Shown: positions 46,652 through 55,616, counted from the stretch's first letter. The stretch: DNA of 64,000 bases from Geminicoccus roseus DSM 18922 (GCF_000427665.1 NZ_KE386572.1:4340373-4404372); one strand, 5' to 3'. Notes: generated by a model from the sequence alone, not told the origin. A program made the numbers and translations.

Positions 46652-47566
46652 TCAGGCGGCCACGTCGTAGCCGGCGCGCGGGAAGTGCAGGTGGACTTGG
46701 CCGACCCGCGGGTCCTGGTGCCGGATCACCACCTCCTGGTCGTCGGCGGCGACCAGCGTGCCGGCCACCGGGTCGCGGCCGGTATCGTCGGGGGTCACCG
46801 TCACCGCCGTGCCGGCCTTCAGCCCGGACGGGTCGCCGTCGGCCGGAAGGTCGGTGGCGGCGGGCTCGGCGTCCCGGGCGACATCGAGCGCCGCCGCGCC
46901 GTTGATCTCGCTGGGGCTGCCATGGCCGAGCTCGGTGACCCGCTCGTACCAGCCCTGCAGGCGGTCGAGCGGCAGCATGCGCCTGGCCTCGTCGCCGCCG
47001 TTGCGGTTCAGGAACCAGAGCGTCGGGTAGGCGCCCAGGTCCGCGGCGGAAACCTCGCTGCCCAGCAGATAGGGCCGCCCGTCCGCCAGCATGCCGGCCA
47101 GCCAGCCCAGATGCGCCGCCAGCTGCTGGACGTAGCGGCCGAACAGCGGGCCGACATCCTCCTTGCCGATGATGAAGCCGAACTTCTTGCGCTCGGCGAC
47201 GAAGTCCGCCGGGAACAGGCCCTCGTTGACGTTGGCCACGAAGCCCAAGGCCGGCATGAACGCATAGCGCTCGATCCACCAGCACAGCGCCTGGGCCTCT
47301 CCCTGGCAGCCATGCGGGAACAGGCTGGGCTCGGGATGCCACTGCTCCAGCTTGCGCAGGATCAGCTGGGTGTCGCACCAGACATCGGCGCCGACCTGCA
47401 GGACCGGTGCCCGCCGGTAGCCGCCGGTGAGCGGCAGCAGGTCGGGCTTGGGCATCGCGATCGGGGTGATGACCTCCTGGTAGGCCAGCCGCTTCAGGCC
47501 GAGCGCCAGCCGCACCTTCTCGGCATAGGTCGAGAGCGGATAGTGATGCAGGATGATCGACGACAT
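46652..47566 (-). CDS. GST-family protein with extra C-terminal barrel-like domain
   Basis: This 304-residue protein has an N-terminal thioredoxin-like GST domain (about 1-80; YPLSTYAEKVRLALG and the cis-Pro in RRAPVLQ) and a helical domain (about 90-215). About 70 further residues (about 235-304) are rich in beta strands (AGTAVTVTPDDTGRDPVAGTLVAADDQ and onward), suggesting a small SH3-like barrel not found in ordinary GSTs. No Cys is at the catalytic position. It is probably a cytoplasmic glutathione-dependent enzyme of unknown substrate. Confidence 0.8.
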   Translation of the reverse strand: MSSIILHHYPLSTYAEKVRLALGLKRLAYQEVITPIAMPKPDLLPLTGGYRRAPVLQVGADVWCDTQLILRKLEQWHPEPSLFPHGCQGEAQALCWWIERYAFMPALGFVANVNEGLFPADFVAERKKFGFIIGKEDVGPLFGRYVQQLAAHLGWLAGMLADGRPYLLGSEVSAADLGAYPTLWFLNRNGGDEARRMLPLDRLQGWYERVTELGHGSPSEINGAAALDVARDAEPAATDLPADGDPSGLKAGTAVTVTPDDTGRDPVAGTLVAADDQEVVIRHQDPRVGQVHLHFPRAGYDVAA

Positions 47567-47644
47567 GATGGCGCCTTCCCGGCTGTCGGGCGCGCGGCCC
47601 GGTCGAGGCGAGCTTCGTGGATCCTGCGCCCTTAGGCAGCGATT

Positions 47645-47677
47645 CCGCCAGCCGCCGGCAGGAGCGGCGGCTGGCGG
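47645..47677 (-). terminator. Strong hairpin after the orphan binding-protein gene
   Basis: CCGCCAGCCGCCG (47645-47657) and CGGCGGCTGGCGG (47665-47677) form a perfect 13-bp stem with a 7-nt loop, 10 nt past the stop at 47688. No U-tract follows on the minus strand. Confidence 0.55.
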
Positions 47678-47687
47678 GGCCCGGGCC

Positions 47688-48656
47688 TCAGCTCTTGAGC
47701 ATCTCGCGGACTGAATCCGCGAATTCCTGGACGTTGGACTGGTCGATGATCTTGGTCGGGATGATCTGCATCTTGTTGTCCGGGACCATCGAGCGGTCGC
47801 CCTCGATGTAGCGGGCCAGCGCCATCACCGACTGGTAGCCGAACTCGTAGGGCTGCTGGACGACCGTCGCCTCGATCACCCCTTCCGAGATGCCGCGCAG
47901 CGTCAGCTGGTCCTCGTCGAAGCCGACGATCTTGACCGAGCCTTCCTTGCCCGCCGCCTTGACCGCGTTGTAGATCTGCGGGGTGTTGTAGGCCCACAGG
48001 CCCGAGAGCAGCTGGATCTCGTCGCCGTACTTGGTCAGCGTGTCCTCGGCATTGGCGCGCGCCTTGGCCTGGTCGCCGCCATCGGTGCGGATGTCGACGA
48101 TCTCGACCTTGCTGCCCTCCAGCGCCTCCTTGATGCCCTGGACGCGCTCTTGCGCGTTGGCCGCCTCCATGGTGCCGACGAACAGCATGATCTTGCCGCC
48201 CTCGGGCAGCGCTTTCAGGATCAGCTTGCCGTGCTCGCGGCCGGCATCGACGTTGTCGGTGCCGATATACATGATCCGGTTGGAGTTGGGGGCGTCGCCG
48301 TCCACGGTGAACAGCGCGGCCTTCTCGGCGATCCGGTTGAGGATGTCGGTGGAGTTGTCCGGGTTCACCGGGCTGATGGTCACCCCGGCGACGTTCAGGG
48401 CGAGCAGGTCTTCCAGGATCTGCTTCTGGGCGGCCGCGGACATCTCGCCGGGGATGAACATCCGCACGTCGTAGTTCGGCAGTTCGGCCGCGGCCTTTTC
48501 CAGGCCGCGTCGCGCGATCACCCAGAAATCCGCCGGCACGTTGACCACGAACGCGATGAGCGGCTTGTCCGCCGCCAGAACCGGCCGCCCGAGCAGCGGG
48601 GTGGCCAGGATGGTCGACGCAGCGCCGAGCACGGCCTGCCGCTTGGTGAGCTTCAT
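47688..48656 (-). CDS. Periplasmic sugar-binding protein, orphan
   Basis: This 322-residue protein has a signal peptide (MKLTKRQAVLGAAS and onward, cleavage probably after PVLAAD) and a type I periplasmic-binding fold of the ribose/galactose kind (VNVPADFWVIARRGLEKAA, VGFDEDQLTLRGI). No permease or ATPase gene is adjacent. It may serve a transporter elsewhere, or the ribose-type transporter of cluster C. The ATG at 48656 begins at the signal peptide. Confidence 0.88.
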   Translation of the reverse strand: MKLTKRQAVLGAASTILATPLLGRPVLAADKPLIAFVVNVPADFWVIARRGLEKAAAELPNYDVRMFIPGEMSAAAQKQILEDLLALNVAGVTISPVNPDNSTDILNRIAEKAALFTVDGDAPNSNRIMYIGTDNVDAGREHGKLILKALPEGGKIMLFVGTMEAANAQERVQGIKEALEGSKVEIVDIRTDGGDQAKARANAEDTLTKYGDEIQLLSGLWAYNTPQIYNAVKAAGKEGSVKIVGFDEDQLTLRGISEGVIEATVVQQPYEFGYQSVMALARYIEGDRSMVPDNKMQIIPTKIIDQSNVQEFADSVREMLKS

Positions 48657-49186
48657 GATGTGCTTGTCCTCCGCTGATCCGGCACGGCGCCCCCTCCGGC
48701 CAGCGGAAGGAACGAGGATCGTGCCTGGGCTCGATGAATGAAGAACGCCGCCCCTGTCCAGGAGATTTCGCGGCAGCCAGCGCCGCGATTGCGGTCCGGG
48801 CGGGCGGGAGGAAGGGGCGGCCGGCGCTTGTCTGCCGCTGACGTGCCGGAATTGGCGCGTCGCGGCGGCAGTTCTACAGCCAGACAAGTAATAATGCCGC
48901 CAGGTCGTCGTCGGCGCTGCCCGCGCGACTTGCGCACCTCGCAGCATCACTGGTCAAAGCCCTTGGCGGCGGGTGCGCCGGTCTGCATGATCGGCCGGCC
49001 GTTCCTGACGGGGGGCAAGGGGCAGGCGGGGAGGCGGAAGCTCCCACCCGATCGTCATTCCTGGCGGCCGAGGACGGCGAGATCATGGTTCTCGCCCGCC
49101 TGCGCAGCCTGTCTTCCGACATTCATGAAAGTGCGGATGCTGGATGCCGGCGCCAGCCGCAGACCGCCGTCGAAGGGAGGAAACCC
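48657..49186. other. 530-bp gap between divergent genes
   Basis: No convincing gene. The frames present have no family segments and biased Arg/Pro composition. A lower-GC patch (CAGACAAGTAATAATG, about 48881-48896) may be promoter sequence for the binding-protein gene. The right end carries the GGGAGGAAA ribosome-binding site of the RraA gene. Confidence 0.5.
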
Positions 49187-49870
49187 ATGTCCGTGACGAT
49201 CCATGCCCCCGCCGCCGGGGAGATGTCCTCCGCCGAGATCGAGCGCTGGCGCTCCGTGCCGGTCGCGGTGGCGGTCGATGTCGGCCAGGCACTCGGCCAG
49301 ATCGATCCGGCGATCCGGCCGCTGCGGCCGGCGGGCCAGCAGCCGCGCCTGTTCGGCCGCGCCGTCGCCGCGACCTGCGCGCCGCCGGATTTCGGCGCGG
49401 TGCTCTGGGCGGTCGACCAGGTCCAGGCCGGCGACGTGCTGGTAATCGCCGCCGGCGGCCATGCGGAAACCGCCATGATCGGCGAGATCCTGGGCGGCCA
49501 GCTGCGCCGGCGGGGTGCGGTGGGCCTGATCTGCGACGGGGCGATCCGCGACGTCGGCACGCTCGCGGCCTGGGCGGATTTCCCGGTGTTCAGCCGGCAT
49601 GTCACCCCACGCGGCCCGAGTTCGGCCGAGCGCGGCAGCGTCAACGCTCCGGTCGTGGTCGGCGGATGCCTGGTGCACCCGGGCGACCTGATCATCGGCG
49701 ACGATGACGGCCTGATCGCCCTGCGGCCGGAAGCGGTGCGCAGCCGGATCGGCGATGCCGAAGGCAAGCTGCGCCTGGAATCGGAATGGGAAGCGAGCCT
49801 GGCGGGCGGCCGGTCGATCCGGGATACATTCAACCTGGCCGACCCCGCCAAGGCGCCGGCGGTGCCCTGA
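49187..49870 (+). CDS. RraA/HMG-aldolase-like protein
   Basis: This 227-residue protein is of the RraA superfamily, which includes 4-hydroxy-4-methyl-2-oxoglutarate/4-carboxy-4-hydroxy-2-oxoadipate aldolases. It shows the swivelling-domain blocks GDVLVIAAGGHAETAMIGEIL and GLICDGAIRDVGTLA (about residues 110-125). The Arg and Asp (IRD) that bind pyruvate and metal in the aldolases are present. HMG-type aldolase or another lyase role on a keto acid is plausible; RNase E regulation is not implied. GGGAGGAAA precedes the ATG. Confidence 0.85.
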   Translation: MSVTIHAPAAGEMSSAEIERWRSVPVAVAVDVGQALGQIDPAIRPLRPAGQQPRLFGRAVAATCAPPDFGAVLWAVDQVQAGDVLVIAAGGHAETAMIGEILGGQLRRRGAVGLICDGAIRDVGTLAAWADFPVFSRHVTPRGPSSAERGSVNAPVVVGGCLVHPGDLIIGDDDGLIALRPEAVRSRIGDAEGKLRLESEWEASLAGGRSIRDTFNLADPAKAPAVP

Positions 49871-49966
49871 GCGCGGGCCGGCAGGCTTGCCTCGCCTAAG
49901 CAACGTTTCCTTAACTCCCGGCTGGTAGAACAAGGCGCTCCACCTCCATCCCATGGAGCCCGGCCG

Positions 49967-50383
49967 GTGCGTCATCTTCCCCTTGTGATCCTGGCGGCGA
50001 TGCTGGCCTGGCCGCTGGCCGGCGCTCATGCCTGCAGCCAGGCCGATGGCGCCGGCAGCTGGAGCGTCGCTGCGGCGGCGCCCGGCCGAACCGGCAGCGC
50101 CGTGCCGCTGCGCTGCCGGCTGCTGGTGGACGACCAGGGCGGCTTTCAGAACGGCACTGCCTGCCTCGACCCGCAGAACCGCCGGATCGCGGCGTCCGGC
50201 CAGCTCCGCCTCCGCCCAGGCTCTGCCTGCCTGTTCGAGGGCTATCTCGCGGTGGGCGGGCTGGTCAGCCAGGTCCGGCAGGTCATGCTCGACAAGAGCG
50301 CCGGCCTGCTGGCGGGCGGGGTGGCGGCGTCCGGCCGGCCGCTGCCTTTCCAGGGCAGCCGTCGGCAGCCCGCCCGGGGCTAG
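49967..50383 (+). CDS. Small secreted hypothetical protein
   Basis: This 138-residue protein has a Sec signal peptide (residues 1-22, ending AGAHA before Cys). The mature part has four Cys (near 23, 50, 65 and 76), fitting two disulfides in the periplasm. I recognise no family. The start is GTG with GGAG about 9 bp upstream. Alone on its strand between RraA and the Mrr-type gene. Confidence 0.6.
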   Translation: MRHLPLVILAAMLAWPLAGAHACSQADGAGSWSVAAAAPGRTGSAVPLRCRLLVDDQGGFQNGTACLDPQNRRIAASGQLRLRPGSACLFEGYLAVGGLVSQVRQVMLDKSAGLLAGGVAASGRPLPFQGSRRQPARG

Positions 50384-50491
50384 CCGGCGGGAACAGCGGG
50401 CAGAGTATATTCATATCTAGCCGCGCGGGGATGGATGCTCTAGGGTAAGGGTTGCGCGGCTCCATCCAAAGTCCTTGGGCATCAGTGTGTT

Positions 50492-51421
50492 GTGGCCATA
50501 TCTGCACTGAACGCTCGAAGGGCGGTGGCCCGAAAACCTCGAAAACCGCCGGTCGGGCGGCCGCGCCGGGCCGCGCCCGTCGCCAAGGTCCCCGCTCCGT
50601 TTCCAGTCATTCTCAGGAAGATCCTGCTGGCGCCCATCCTGCTGCCGATGATGGCGGGCCTTCTGGAAGATCTCCTGCGGCGTCAACAGTTGGTGACTTT
50701 CGCCTTCCTGGAGTGGCTGGCGCTCCTGGTCTTGCTGATGCTTCCGCTGGTCCTGCGCCTGTCGCTGCGCGTCTATCGGAGGCAGCGCTGGCGCCGGGTC
50801 TGTCTTGCGGCGATTCGGACCGCATTCCTGCAGCACGCCGACAAGCTCGCCCTGAACCGCGCCCGGCTGGTGCAGGCCGACGACTATGGCGTGGAGGACA
50901 CGGATCGCTGGCATGCGCATCTGGACCGGTTCGTGCGCAAGGTGGTGGTGCCGCAGCTGAAACCTCGGCAGCGGGCGTTCTTCGAGAGCCAGTTCCACGC
51001 CTTCGCCCTGGCCCTGCTCGACGAGGCGGCCCGGCAGAAGAAGACCCAGGCGCTGGGCTCGCTCAAGCCGGCGCGCAAGCTGTCCGGCACCGATTTCGAG
51101 CAGTACTGCATGGAGCAACTGCGCAAGCTCGACTGGCGCGCCCGGCCGACCTCGGCCAGCGGCGACCAGGGGGCGGACATCATCGCCGAGCACATGGGCA
51201 AGGCGGTGGTGTTCCAGTGCAAGTACCATTCCGCTCCGGTCGGCAACAAGGCGGTCCAGGAGGTCGCCGCCGCCCGGCAGTATTATCGCGCCCATGCCGC
51301 CTGCGTGGTCTCCAACCAGACCTATACCCGGGCCGCCCGGGCGCTGGCGGCCACCAACAACGTGTTCCTGATCCATTACAGCGAGCTGGCGGGCTTCCGG
51401 CGCATGGCGTTCGCCAGCTGA
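50492..51421 (+). CDS. Membrane-anchored Mrr-type restriction endonuclease-like protein
   Basis: This 309-residue protein has a basic N-terminus, two TM segments (about 40-58 and 68-92), a linker of about 100 residues and a C-terminal Mrr_cat domain (about 197-305). The PD-(D/E)xK-type core is visible: FE (202-203), GAD (D229) and QxK (Q242, K244). It should cut or bind DNA, yet is held at the membrane with the nuclease in the cytoplasm. No methyltransferase is adjacent. The start is GTG at 50492. Such proteins may act in defence or DNA uptake quality control. Confidence 0.8.
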   Translation: MAISALNARRAVARKPRKPPVGRPRRAAPVAKVPAPFPVILRKILLAPILLPMMAGLLEDLLRRQQLVTFAFLEWLALLVLLMLPLVLRLSLRVYRRQRWRRVCLAAIRTAFLQHADKLALNRARLVQADDYGVEDTDRWHAHLDRFVRKVVVPQLKPRQRAFFESQFHAFALALLDEAARQKKTQALGSLKPARKLSGTDFEQYCMEQLRKLDWRARPTSASGDQGADIIAEHMGKAVVFQCKYHSAPVGNKAVQEVAAARQYYRAHAACVVSNQTYTRAARALAATNNVFLIHYSELAGFRRMAFAS

Positions 51422-51446
51422 GCAGGATCGGGCGCCAGCCGGAGGA

Positions 51447-52256
51447 TCAGGAGCTCTTTCCGCCCGGCTCCGACCCGTCCGGCCAGGGGAAGCGGATGTT
51501 GCCGGCGCGCAGGCCCGCCCGCACCACCTCGATCCCGCCGGACTTCACCATCCATTCCAGCCGGTGGTCGCGATATTCCCGGCGCCGCCCGCCGGTGGTC
51601 AGGAGCTCGGCGGCAGCCGTCATCTGCGCTGCCGCCAGGTCGAACTCGGCGAAGGTGGCGGCGACCGAAGCGCGCTCCGCCACCCGGGCATGCCAGCGCG
51701 CCAGGGGACTGCCAGGTTTCGGGCCGAGCCCGTAATGAGCCGAGCGGTTGACCATCGGCGCCGCGGCCGCATCGGCCCAGCCAAAGCGCTCGCCGCCGAA
51801 GAACTCGGCCTCCCCCAGCCGTGCTTCCAGCCAGTCCTGCAGCACCCGGGTCTGCCGGGCCGCCTGGGCGCGCAGATGATCGGCAAGCTCGCCTTGGGCG
51901 CGGCGGAACCACAGGATCTCGCCAAAGCCCCAGTTCACCGCGTCATACTGCGTGTCGCAGACATCCTCGGTCATCCGCGCCGCCGCCCGCGCCGCCGGGT
52001 CGTCCGGCAGGAGCGGCGGTTCCGGCCAGCGCTCCTCCAGATATTCCAGGATCACGGTGGATTCGAAGATCCGCAGCTCGCCGTCGATCAGCACCGGCAC
52101 CTCGGCGCGTGGGTTGGCGGCGGCGAGCGGGCCATCCGCCTGGCCGGTGCCGAAGGTCGCCGGCAGTTCCGCGCGGAAGGGCAGGTTCTTCTCGCGCAGG
52201 GCGATCTTGACCTTCTGGGCATAGGAGGAGAGCGGGTGTTCGTAGAGCAGCAGCAT
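51447..52256 (-). CDS. Glutathione S-transferase family protein
   Basis: This 269-residue protein has a GST N-terminal domain (about 1-80; [20 protein letters not shown], cis-Pro in [24 protein letters not shown]) and a C-terminal helical domain (about 95-215). A tail of about 50 residues is unusual. It starts with Ser at the likely catalytic place. The gene lies 20 bp after ohrR on the same strand, so it may be cotranscribed with the peroxide-stress regulator and help detoxify organic hydroperoxides. Confidence 0.88.
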   Translation of the reverse strand: MLLLYEHPLSSYAQKVKIALREKNLPFRAELPATFGTGQADGPLAAANPRAEVPVLIDGELRIFESTVILEYLEERWPEPPLLPDDPAARAAARMTEDVCDTQYDAVNWGFGEILWFRRAQGELADHLRAQAARQTRVLQDWLEARLGEAEFFGGERFGWADAAAAPMVNRSAHYGLGPKPGSPLARWHARVAERASVAATFAEFDLAAAQMTAAAELLTTGGRRREYRDHRLEWMVKSGGIEVVRAGLRAGNIRFPWPDGSEPGGKSS

Positions 52257-52276
52257 GGAAGCTCCTTCCTAGCAGG

Positions 52277-52738
52277 TCAGCTTGCCCCGGTAGCACCGGC
52301 CCGCCCGCGCAGCCGGTCGGTGATGGCGGCCAGGCTGGCGCGCAGGGCCGCCAGTTCCTGTTCCGCCCCGCCCAGGATGCAGGCAAGGGTGTCGTGGTTC
52401 GCCTGCGCCCGGGCCTGCAGGGCGCGACCCTCCTCGGTCAGCCGGATCCGCACCTGCCGCTCGTCCTGCGCATCCCGCGCCCGGCGCACCAGGCCGGCGA
52501 TCTCCATGCGCTTGAGCAGCGGCGTCAGCGTGCCGGAATCCAGGTGCAGGCGCAGGCCGATCTCCTTCACCGCCAGATCGTCCCGCTCCCACAGGACCAG
52601 CAGCACCAGATATTGCGGGTAGGTGAGGCCCAAGGGCTCCAGCAGCGGCTTGTAGGCGGCGGTGAACGCGTGGTTCGCGGCATAGATCGCGAAGCACAGA
52701 TTGTCCTCGAGCCGCAGGCAGGCGGGGGTGTCGGTCAT
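52277..52738 (-). CDS. ohrR: Organic hydroperoxide sensor-repressor (MarR family)
   Basis: This 153-residue MarR-type winged-helix protein has the OhrR N-terminal sensing Cys, C15 in DNLCFAIY. Its oxidation by organic hydroperoxide releases DNA. The helix-turn-helix and wing lie about residues 60-100 ([23 protein letters not shown]). There is no second conserved Cys near the C-terminus, which suggests the one-Cys type. It is divergent from ohr, the classical arrangement. Confidence 0.93.
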   Translation of the reverse strand: MTDTPACLRLEDNLCFAIYAANHAFTAAYKPLLEPLGLTYPQYLVLLVLWERDDLAVKEIGLRLHLDSGTLTPLLKRMEIAGLVRRARDAQDERQVRIRLTEEGRALQARAQANHDTLACILGGAEQELAALRASLAAITDRLRGRAGATGAS

Positions 52739-52875
52739 CGGGCTTCTCGCTCGCCAGGGTGCATGCCGGCTTCCTAGCACAAACCCCGCTTGCAGGCGAT
52801 TAAGTTGCGCGCTATTGAATTGGACGCGATGTTAATCCGCGGGAGCGTGCTGCTCCCAGGCCGGAGGAAATGCAG
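52739..52875. promoter_or_regulatory. ohrR/ohr divergent promoter-operator region
   Basis: This 137-bp spacer has an AT-rich core at 52796-52840 (GATTAAGTTGCGCGC, TATTGAATTGG, GATGTTAATC) bounded by ATTAA and TTAAT. OhrR boxes are AT-rich inverted repeats, so the operator is probably here. The GGAGG at 52863-52867 is 2 bp from one ATG and 8 bp from the next, which decides for 52876. Confidence 0.5.
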
Positions 52876-53301
52876 ATGTCCGTGGACGTGAAGTACACCA
52901 CCCAGGCAACCGCCACCGGCGGCCGCGACGGCCGCGCCCGCACCGGGGACGGCGCGCTGGAGGTGAAGCTGACTACCCCGAAGGAGCTCGGCGGTGCGGG
53001 CGGTGCCGGCAACAATCCCGAGCAGCTGTTCGCGGCGGGCTATGCCGCCTGCTTCCTGGGTGCGTTGAAATTCGTGGCCGGCCAGGACAAGGTCCGGGTG
53101 CCGGACGACGCCACCGTCACCGCCAAGGTCGGGATCGGCCCGCGGGCTGCCGGCGGCTTCGGCATCACCGCCGACCTGACCGTCACCCTGCCGGGCATCG
53201 AGCGGGCGGCCGCCGAGGCGCTGGTGCACAAGGCCCATCAGGTCTGCCCCTATTCGAATGCCACCCGCAACAATGTCGATGTCGGCCTGACCGTCGCCTG
53301 A
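52876..53301 (+). CDS. ohr: Organic hydroperoxide resistance protein
   Basis: This 141-residue Ohr/OsmC-family peroxidase has both catalytic Cys (C59 in [11 protein letters not shown]124 in [11 protein letters not shown]) and the supporting Arg21 and Glu49. It reduces organic and fatty-acid hydroperoxides using lipoylated proteins. The ATG at 52876 is preferred over 52870 because of ribosome-binding-site spacing. A GC-rich hairpin follows the gene. Confidence 0.97.
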   Translation: MSVDVKYTTQATATGGRDGRARTGDGALEVKLTTPKELGGAGGAGNNPEQLFAAGYAACFLGALKFVAGQDKVRVPDDATVTAKVGIGPRAAGGFGITADLTVTLPGIERAAAEALVHKAHQVCPYSNATRNNVDVGLTVA

Positions 53302-53304
53302 CGC

Positions 53305-53352
53305 GGGCAGGGCGGCGCTGCCACCCCGGCGCCGCCCCGCCGCAGCCTGCCC
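53305..53352 (+). terminator. Hairpin downstream of ohr
   Basis: GGCGGCGC (53311-53318) pairs with GCGCCGCC (53329-53336), and outer GGGCAGG (53305-53311) can pair with CCTGCCC (53346-53352). It starts 3 bp after the stop. No U-tract is seen. Confidence 0.45.
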
Positions 53353-53425
53353 TGATGCAGGGGCGACCCGGGGCAACACGGCCGTCGAGGTGAGGATCGC
53401 CCGAGGCAGCGGCAAGCGGCGGCGC

Positions 53426-53686
53426 TCATCCCCGCTTCGGCTCCTCGCCCATCTGCTGCCGGGCATCGGCGTCCACCAGTTCGCGGATCATGCGCTGGTA
53501 GGGGACGCGGTGCCTGGCCGCCTCGCGCTTGAAGAAATCGAGGCTGCGCGGGCTGAGCCCAAGCGTCACCTTCACGGTGCTGCCACGGCGCGCGAGCTCC
53601 GCCGGGCCTGGCAGGAAGTCCGCCACCTGCCCGCCGACGCTGTCCATCTCGCCCAGGTCATCGGTGTATCGGCCGGACCTGCCCAT
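53426..53686 (-). CDS. CopG/BrnA-like antitoxin, no toxin partner
   Basis: This 86-residue protein has a ribbon-helix-helix-like C-terminal part (about 37-80; STVKVTLGLSPRSLDFFKRE then VPYQRMIRELVDADA), as in CopG/BrnA-type antitoxins. An N-terminal tail (RYTDDLGEMD) would neutralise a toxin. In usual operons a BrnT-like toxin gene lies immediately upstream. Here the upstream 113 bp hold none and the next gene is an unrelated cupin, so this is an orphan antitoxin or a stand-alone repressor. Confidence 0.75.
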   Translation of the reverse strand: MGRSGRYTDDLGEMDSVGGQVADFLPGPAELARRGSTVKVTLGLSPRSLDFFKREAARHRVPYQRMIRELVDADARQQMGEEPKRG

Positions 53687-53799
53687 GGATCTTCCTGCCC
53701 TTGCGCCAGTAGCCGGCGCCGACGATGCATGCCGGTGGTGGCGGATGGGCGCAAGAAAGCCAGGCCCGCCCCCCAGCCTTCAAGCCCCCGCGCCGGCCG

Positions 53800-54357
53800 T
53801 CACCGCGCGTCCAGCCCGTCGCGAAAATCGTTGAGGCCGGCGTCGACCGAGGAGGGGGCGTCGATCCATGGCTGCATCGGCAGGCCGGTCACCGGGTCGC
53901 GGGCCGGGATCGGCAGCATCATGATCCGCTTCGCCGCCGCCCGGCGCTCCTCCTCGGTGATCTGTTCCTCCTGCATGTTGTCCCAGTCGCGGCCGTCCGG
54001 ATATCCCCCCACCATCAGGATGTCGGGGCTCGACCCGGTCATCTGGTGCGAGACGCCGGCCGGCATGACGATCACGTCGCCCGCCTCGATCCGCACTTTC
54101 GTCCCGCCCCGGCCGAACAGCTCCACCTCCATCCACCCCGCAGCACAGCCCAGGCATTCATGGGTGGTCGAGTGGAAATGCGGGTAGGTGTAGATGCCGG
54201 GATAGCTCCAGTTGTTGAGCCAGCCATGCTCCCGAAACCTCGCCTTGACCGCGTCCACCCCGCCGCCCGGGATCCCGGCACGATGGACCAGCAGCGGGAA
54301 GCGGCTGTTGGGCAGCATCCCGACCGGTCCCGCCTGGTACTGTTCCATCTGTCCCAT
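53800..54357 (-). CDS. Cupin-domain protein
   Basis: This 185-residue protein has a single cupin barrel: motif 1 around YPHFHSTTHECLGCAAG (His, His, Glu ligands, about residues 59-75) and motif 2 around GDVIVMPAGVSHQM (about 93-106). It binds metal and may be an oxygenase, isomerase or sensor. A C-terminal extension (about 120-185) is hydrophilic. The ATG at 54357 has GGGGGAAG upstream; an in-frame ATG at 54390 has none. No substrate can be inferred. Confidence 0.85.
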   Translation of the reverse strand: MGQMEQYQAGPVGMLPNSRFPLLVHRAGIPGGGVDAVKARFREHGWLNNWSYPGIYTYPHFHSTTHECLGCAAGWMEVELFGRGGTKVRIEAGDVIVMPAGVSHQMTGSSPDILMVGGYPDGRDWDNMQEEQITEEERRAAAKRIMMLPIPARDPVTGLPMQPWIDAPSSVDAGLNDFRDGLDAR

Positions 54358-54660
54358 GGCTTCCCCCAAGCTTCCTGCTGTCAGATTCATTGGTTAGGGC
54401 TTTGCGCCTCACCGTTGACAAAAGCAATTCGACAAAGCCGAAGGGTCATGCCGCCCCGCTTCGCTGAACTGTACCAGGGCTGGAACGTTCAAATCCAGAT
54501 GCGAACCGGGTTCCCATCCCCCTATCGCAGCTGAAGGAAGGAGGTGATGGGCTCGCTCATGATCGCTTCGCAGCTTGATGCAAGGAAGAAGACCTGAGCC
54601 CGTTGCATCCCTCAATATGACAAGAGGCCAACATTATTTTTAGTAAGCAATTTTGCTGTA
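54358..54660. other. 303-bp gap: cupin promoter region and edge of the AT-rich island
   Basis: No gene is seen. On the minus strand TTGTCA at about 54416-54421 could be a -35 element for the cupin. A perfect AAGGAGGTGAT (54538-54548) is an ideal ribosome-binding site but serves only a tiny frame ending near 54598. From about 54600 the sequence turns AT-rich. Confidence 0.5.
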
Positions 54661-55554
54661 TTATAAGGACCGAGCGAAATCATCTTCATGATCTACAAAG
54701 GAATCATTCATGTAACCATCTGCCATCGAATAATGTTTCTCAGCAAGGTCATACACCATGCGAGATATGGTCGCCTTTCCTATATCAAACAGATATAATG
54801 CATCAGTTTGAGTCACGTTCACTCTCGGATGAATGATCGGGTTTCGAGATGCGTCTTTAATTTGCTCAAGAAGAACCACAGTCGACTTGTGTGGAGACTT
54901 TTCTTCATCTGCTTCGTTGGAGAGTCTGTGCAAATTTGATAAATAGGCACCCCAAGTTTTCAGTCGCTCACTACCGCCAGAATAAAACCGATAGTATTCA
55001 TGCATAGCTAATTCGATAGCACGACAGACATGGAAGCCTGTAGCAGTGTATAATCCAAATGCCAAACATTTTCCAGCCTGGTCAATCTCAAATCTAACTG
55101 TTGGTGGTGTTAGCTTTAATATTTCAGGTGCTAGTGAACATGATGCCCTTTCCACCATGGCTTCTGTGTCGTAAATAGATACAGGAGATATCTGAAAAAT
55201 CGCTTGGTTCTCAAGTTCTGCTTTGAATACCGCTTCGAAATTTCTTGCAGCATCTTGGATCCCGGGAATCTGCCAGGAATGAACTTTTGTTGGAAAAGGA
55301 TCGCGAAACTTTCGTTCTTCGTCAAAAAATATTCTTTGTTGCGTATCACTTATCTTAGCAAGAAGGTTTAATGCTGAATTCTTCGCAATTCCAAGTGTGA
55401 TTGATGTGTCTCCGTTAACACATGCTGTCAGAACAGTAATGGCTTGGTGAAATTGTTGAAATAAAGAGAACGGTTCTTGGTCTCCTTGAATGGAAACGAA
55501 CGGATGCACTGAATAGGATAAATCATAGACATGAGAGGGATTGCTTTTTCGCAT
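54661..55554 (-). CDS. HEPN-like protein in AT-rich island
   Basis: This 297-residue protein has no family I can name. The C-terminal half is helical and carries a HEPN-type R-x4-H motif, R237 to H242 in DASRNPIIHPRV. It is preceded by a helix (ATGFHVCRAIELAMHEYYRF) and followed by another (LFDIGKATISRMVYDLAE), which is the HEPN four-helix plan. HEPN proteins with this motif are often metal-independent RNases in toxin and antiphage systems. The N-terminal half (1-150) is of unknown type. Codon use is AT-rich, unlike all neighbours. An RNase role is inferred only. Confidence 0.65.
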   Translation of the reverse strand: MRKSNPSHVYDLSYSVHPFVSIQGDQEPFSLFQQFHQAITVLTACVNGDTSITLGIAKNSALNLLAKISDTQQRIFFDEERKFRDPFPTKVHSWQIPGIQDAARNFEAVFKAELENQAIFQISPVSIYDTEAMVERASCSLAPEILKLTPPTVRFEIDQAGKCLAFGLYTATGFHVCRAIELAMHEYYRFYSGGSERLKTWGAYLSNLHRLSNEADEEKSPHKSTVVLLEQIKDASRNPIIHPRVNVTQTDALYLFDIGKATISRMVYDLAEKHYSMADGYMNDSFVDHEDDFARSL

Positions 55555-55585
55555 GTATATCAGCTCATTTTCTGCCTAGTGAACC

Positions 55586-55616
55586 ATTGTAGGAAATTTC
55601 CTCGATGAACCGTCAA
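55586..55616 (-). promoter_or_regulatory. Candidate sigma70 promoter of the HEPN-like gene
   Basis: On the minus strand TTGACG (55616-55611) and TACAAT (55591-55586) are separated by 19 bp, one or two more than ideal. The -10 ends 31 bp before the start codon. Confidence 0.35.

Noticed and set aside
53572..53754. Toxin gene overlapping the CopG-like antitoxin
   Set aside because: The only frame there is in the wrong phase of the antitoxin DNA and lacks the BrnT motifs.
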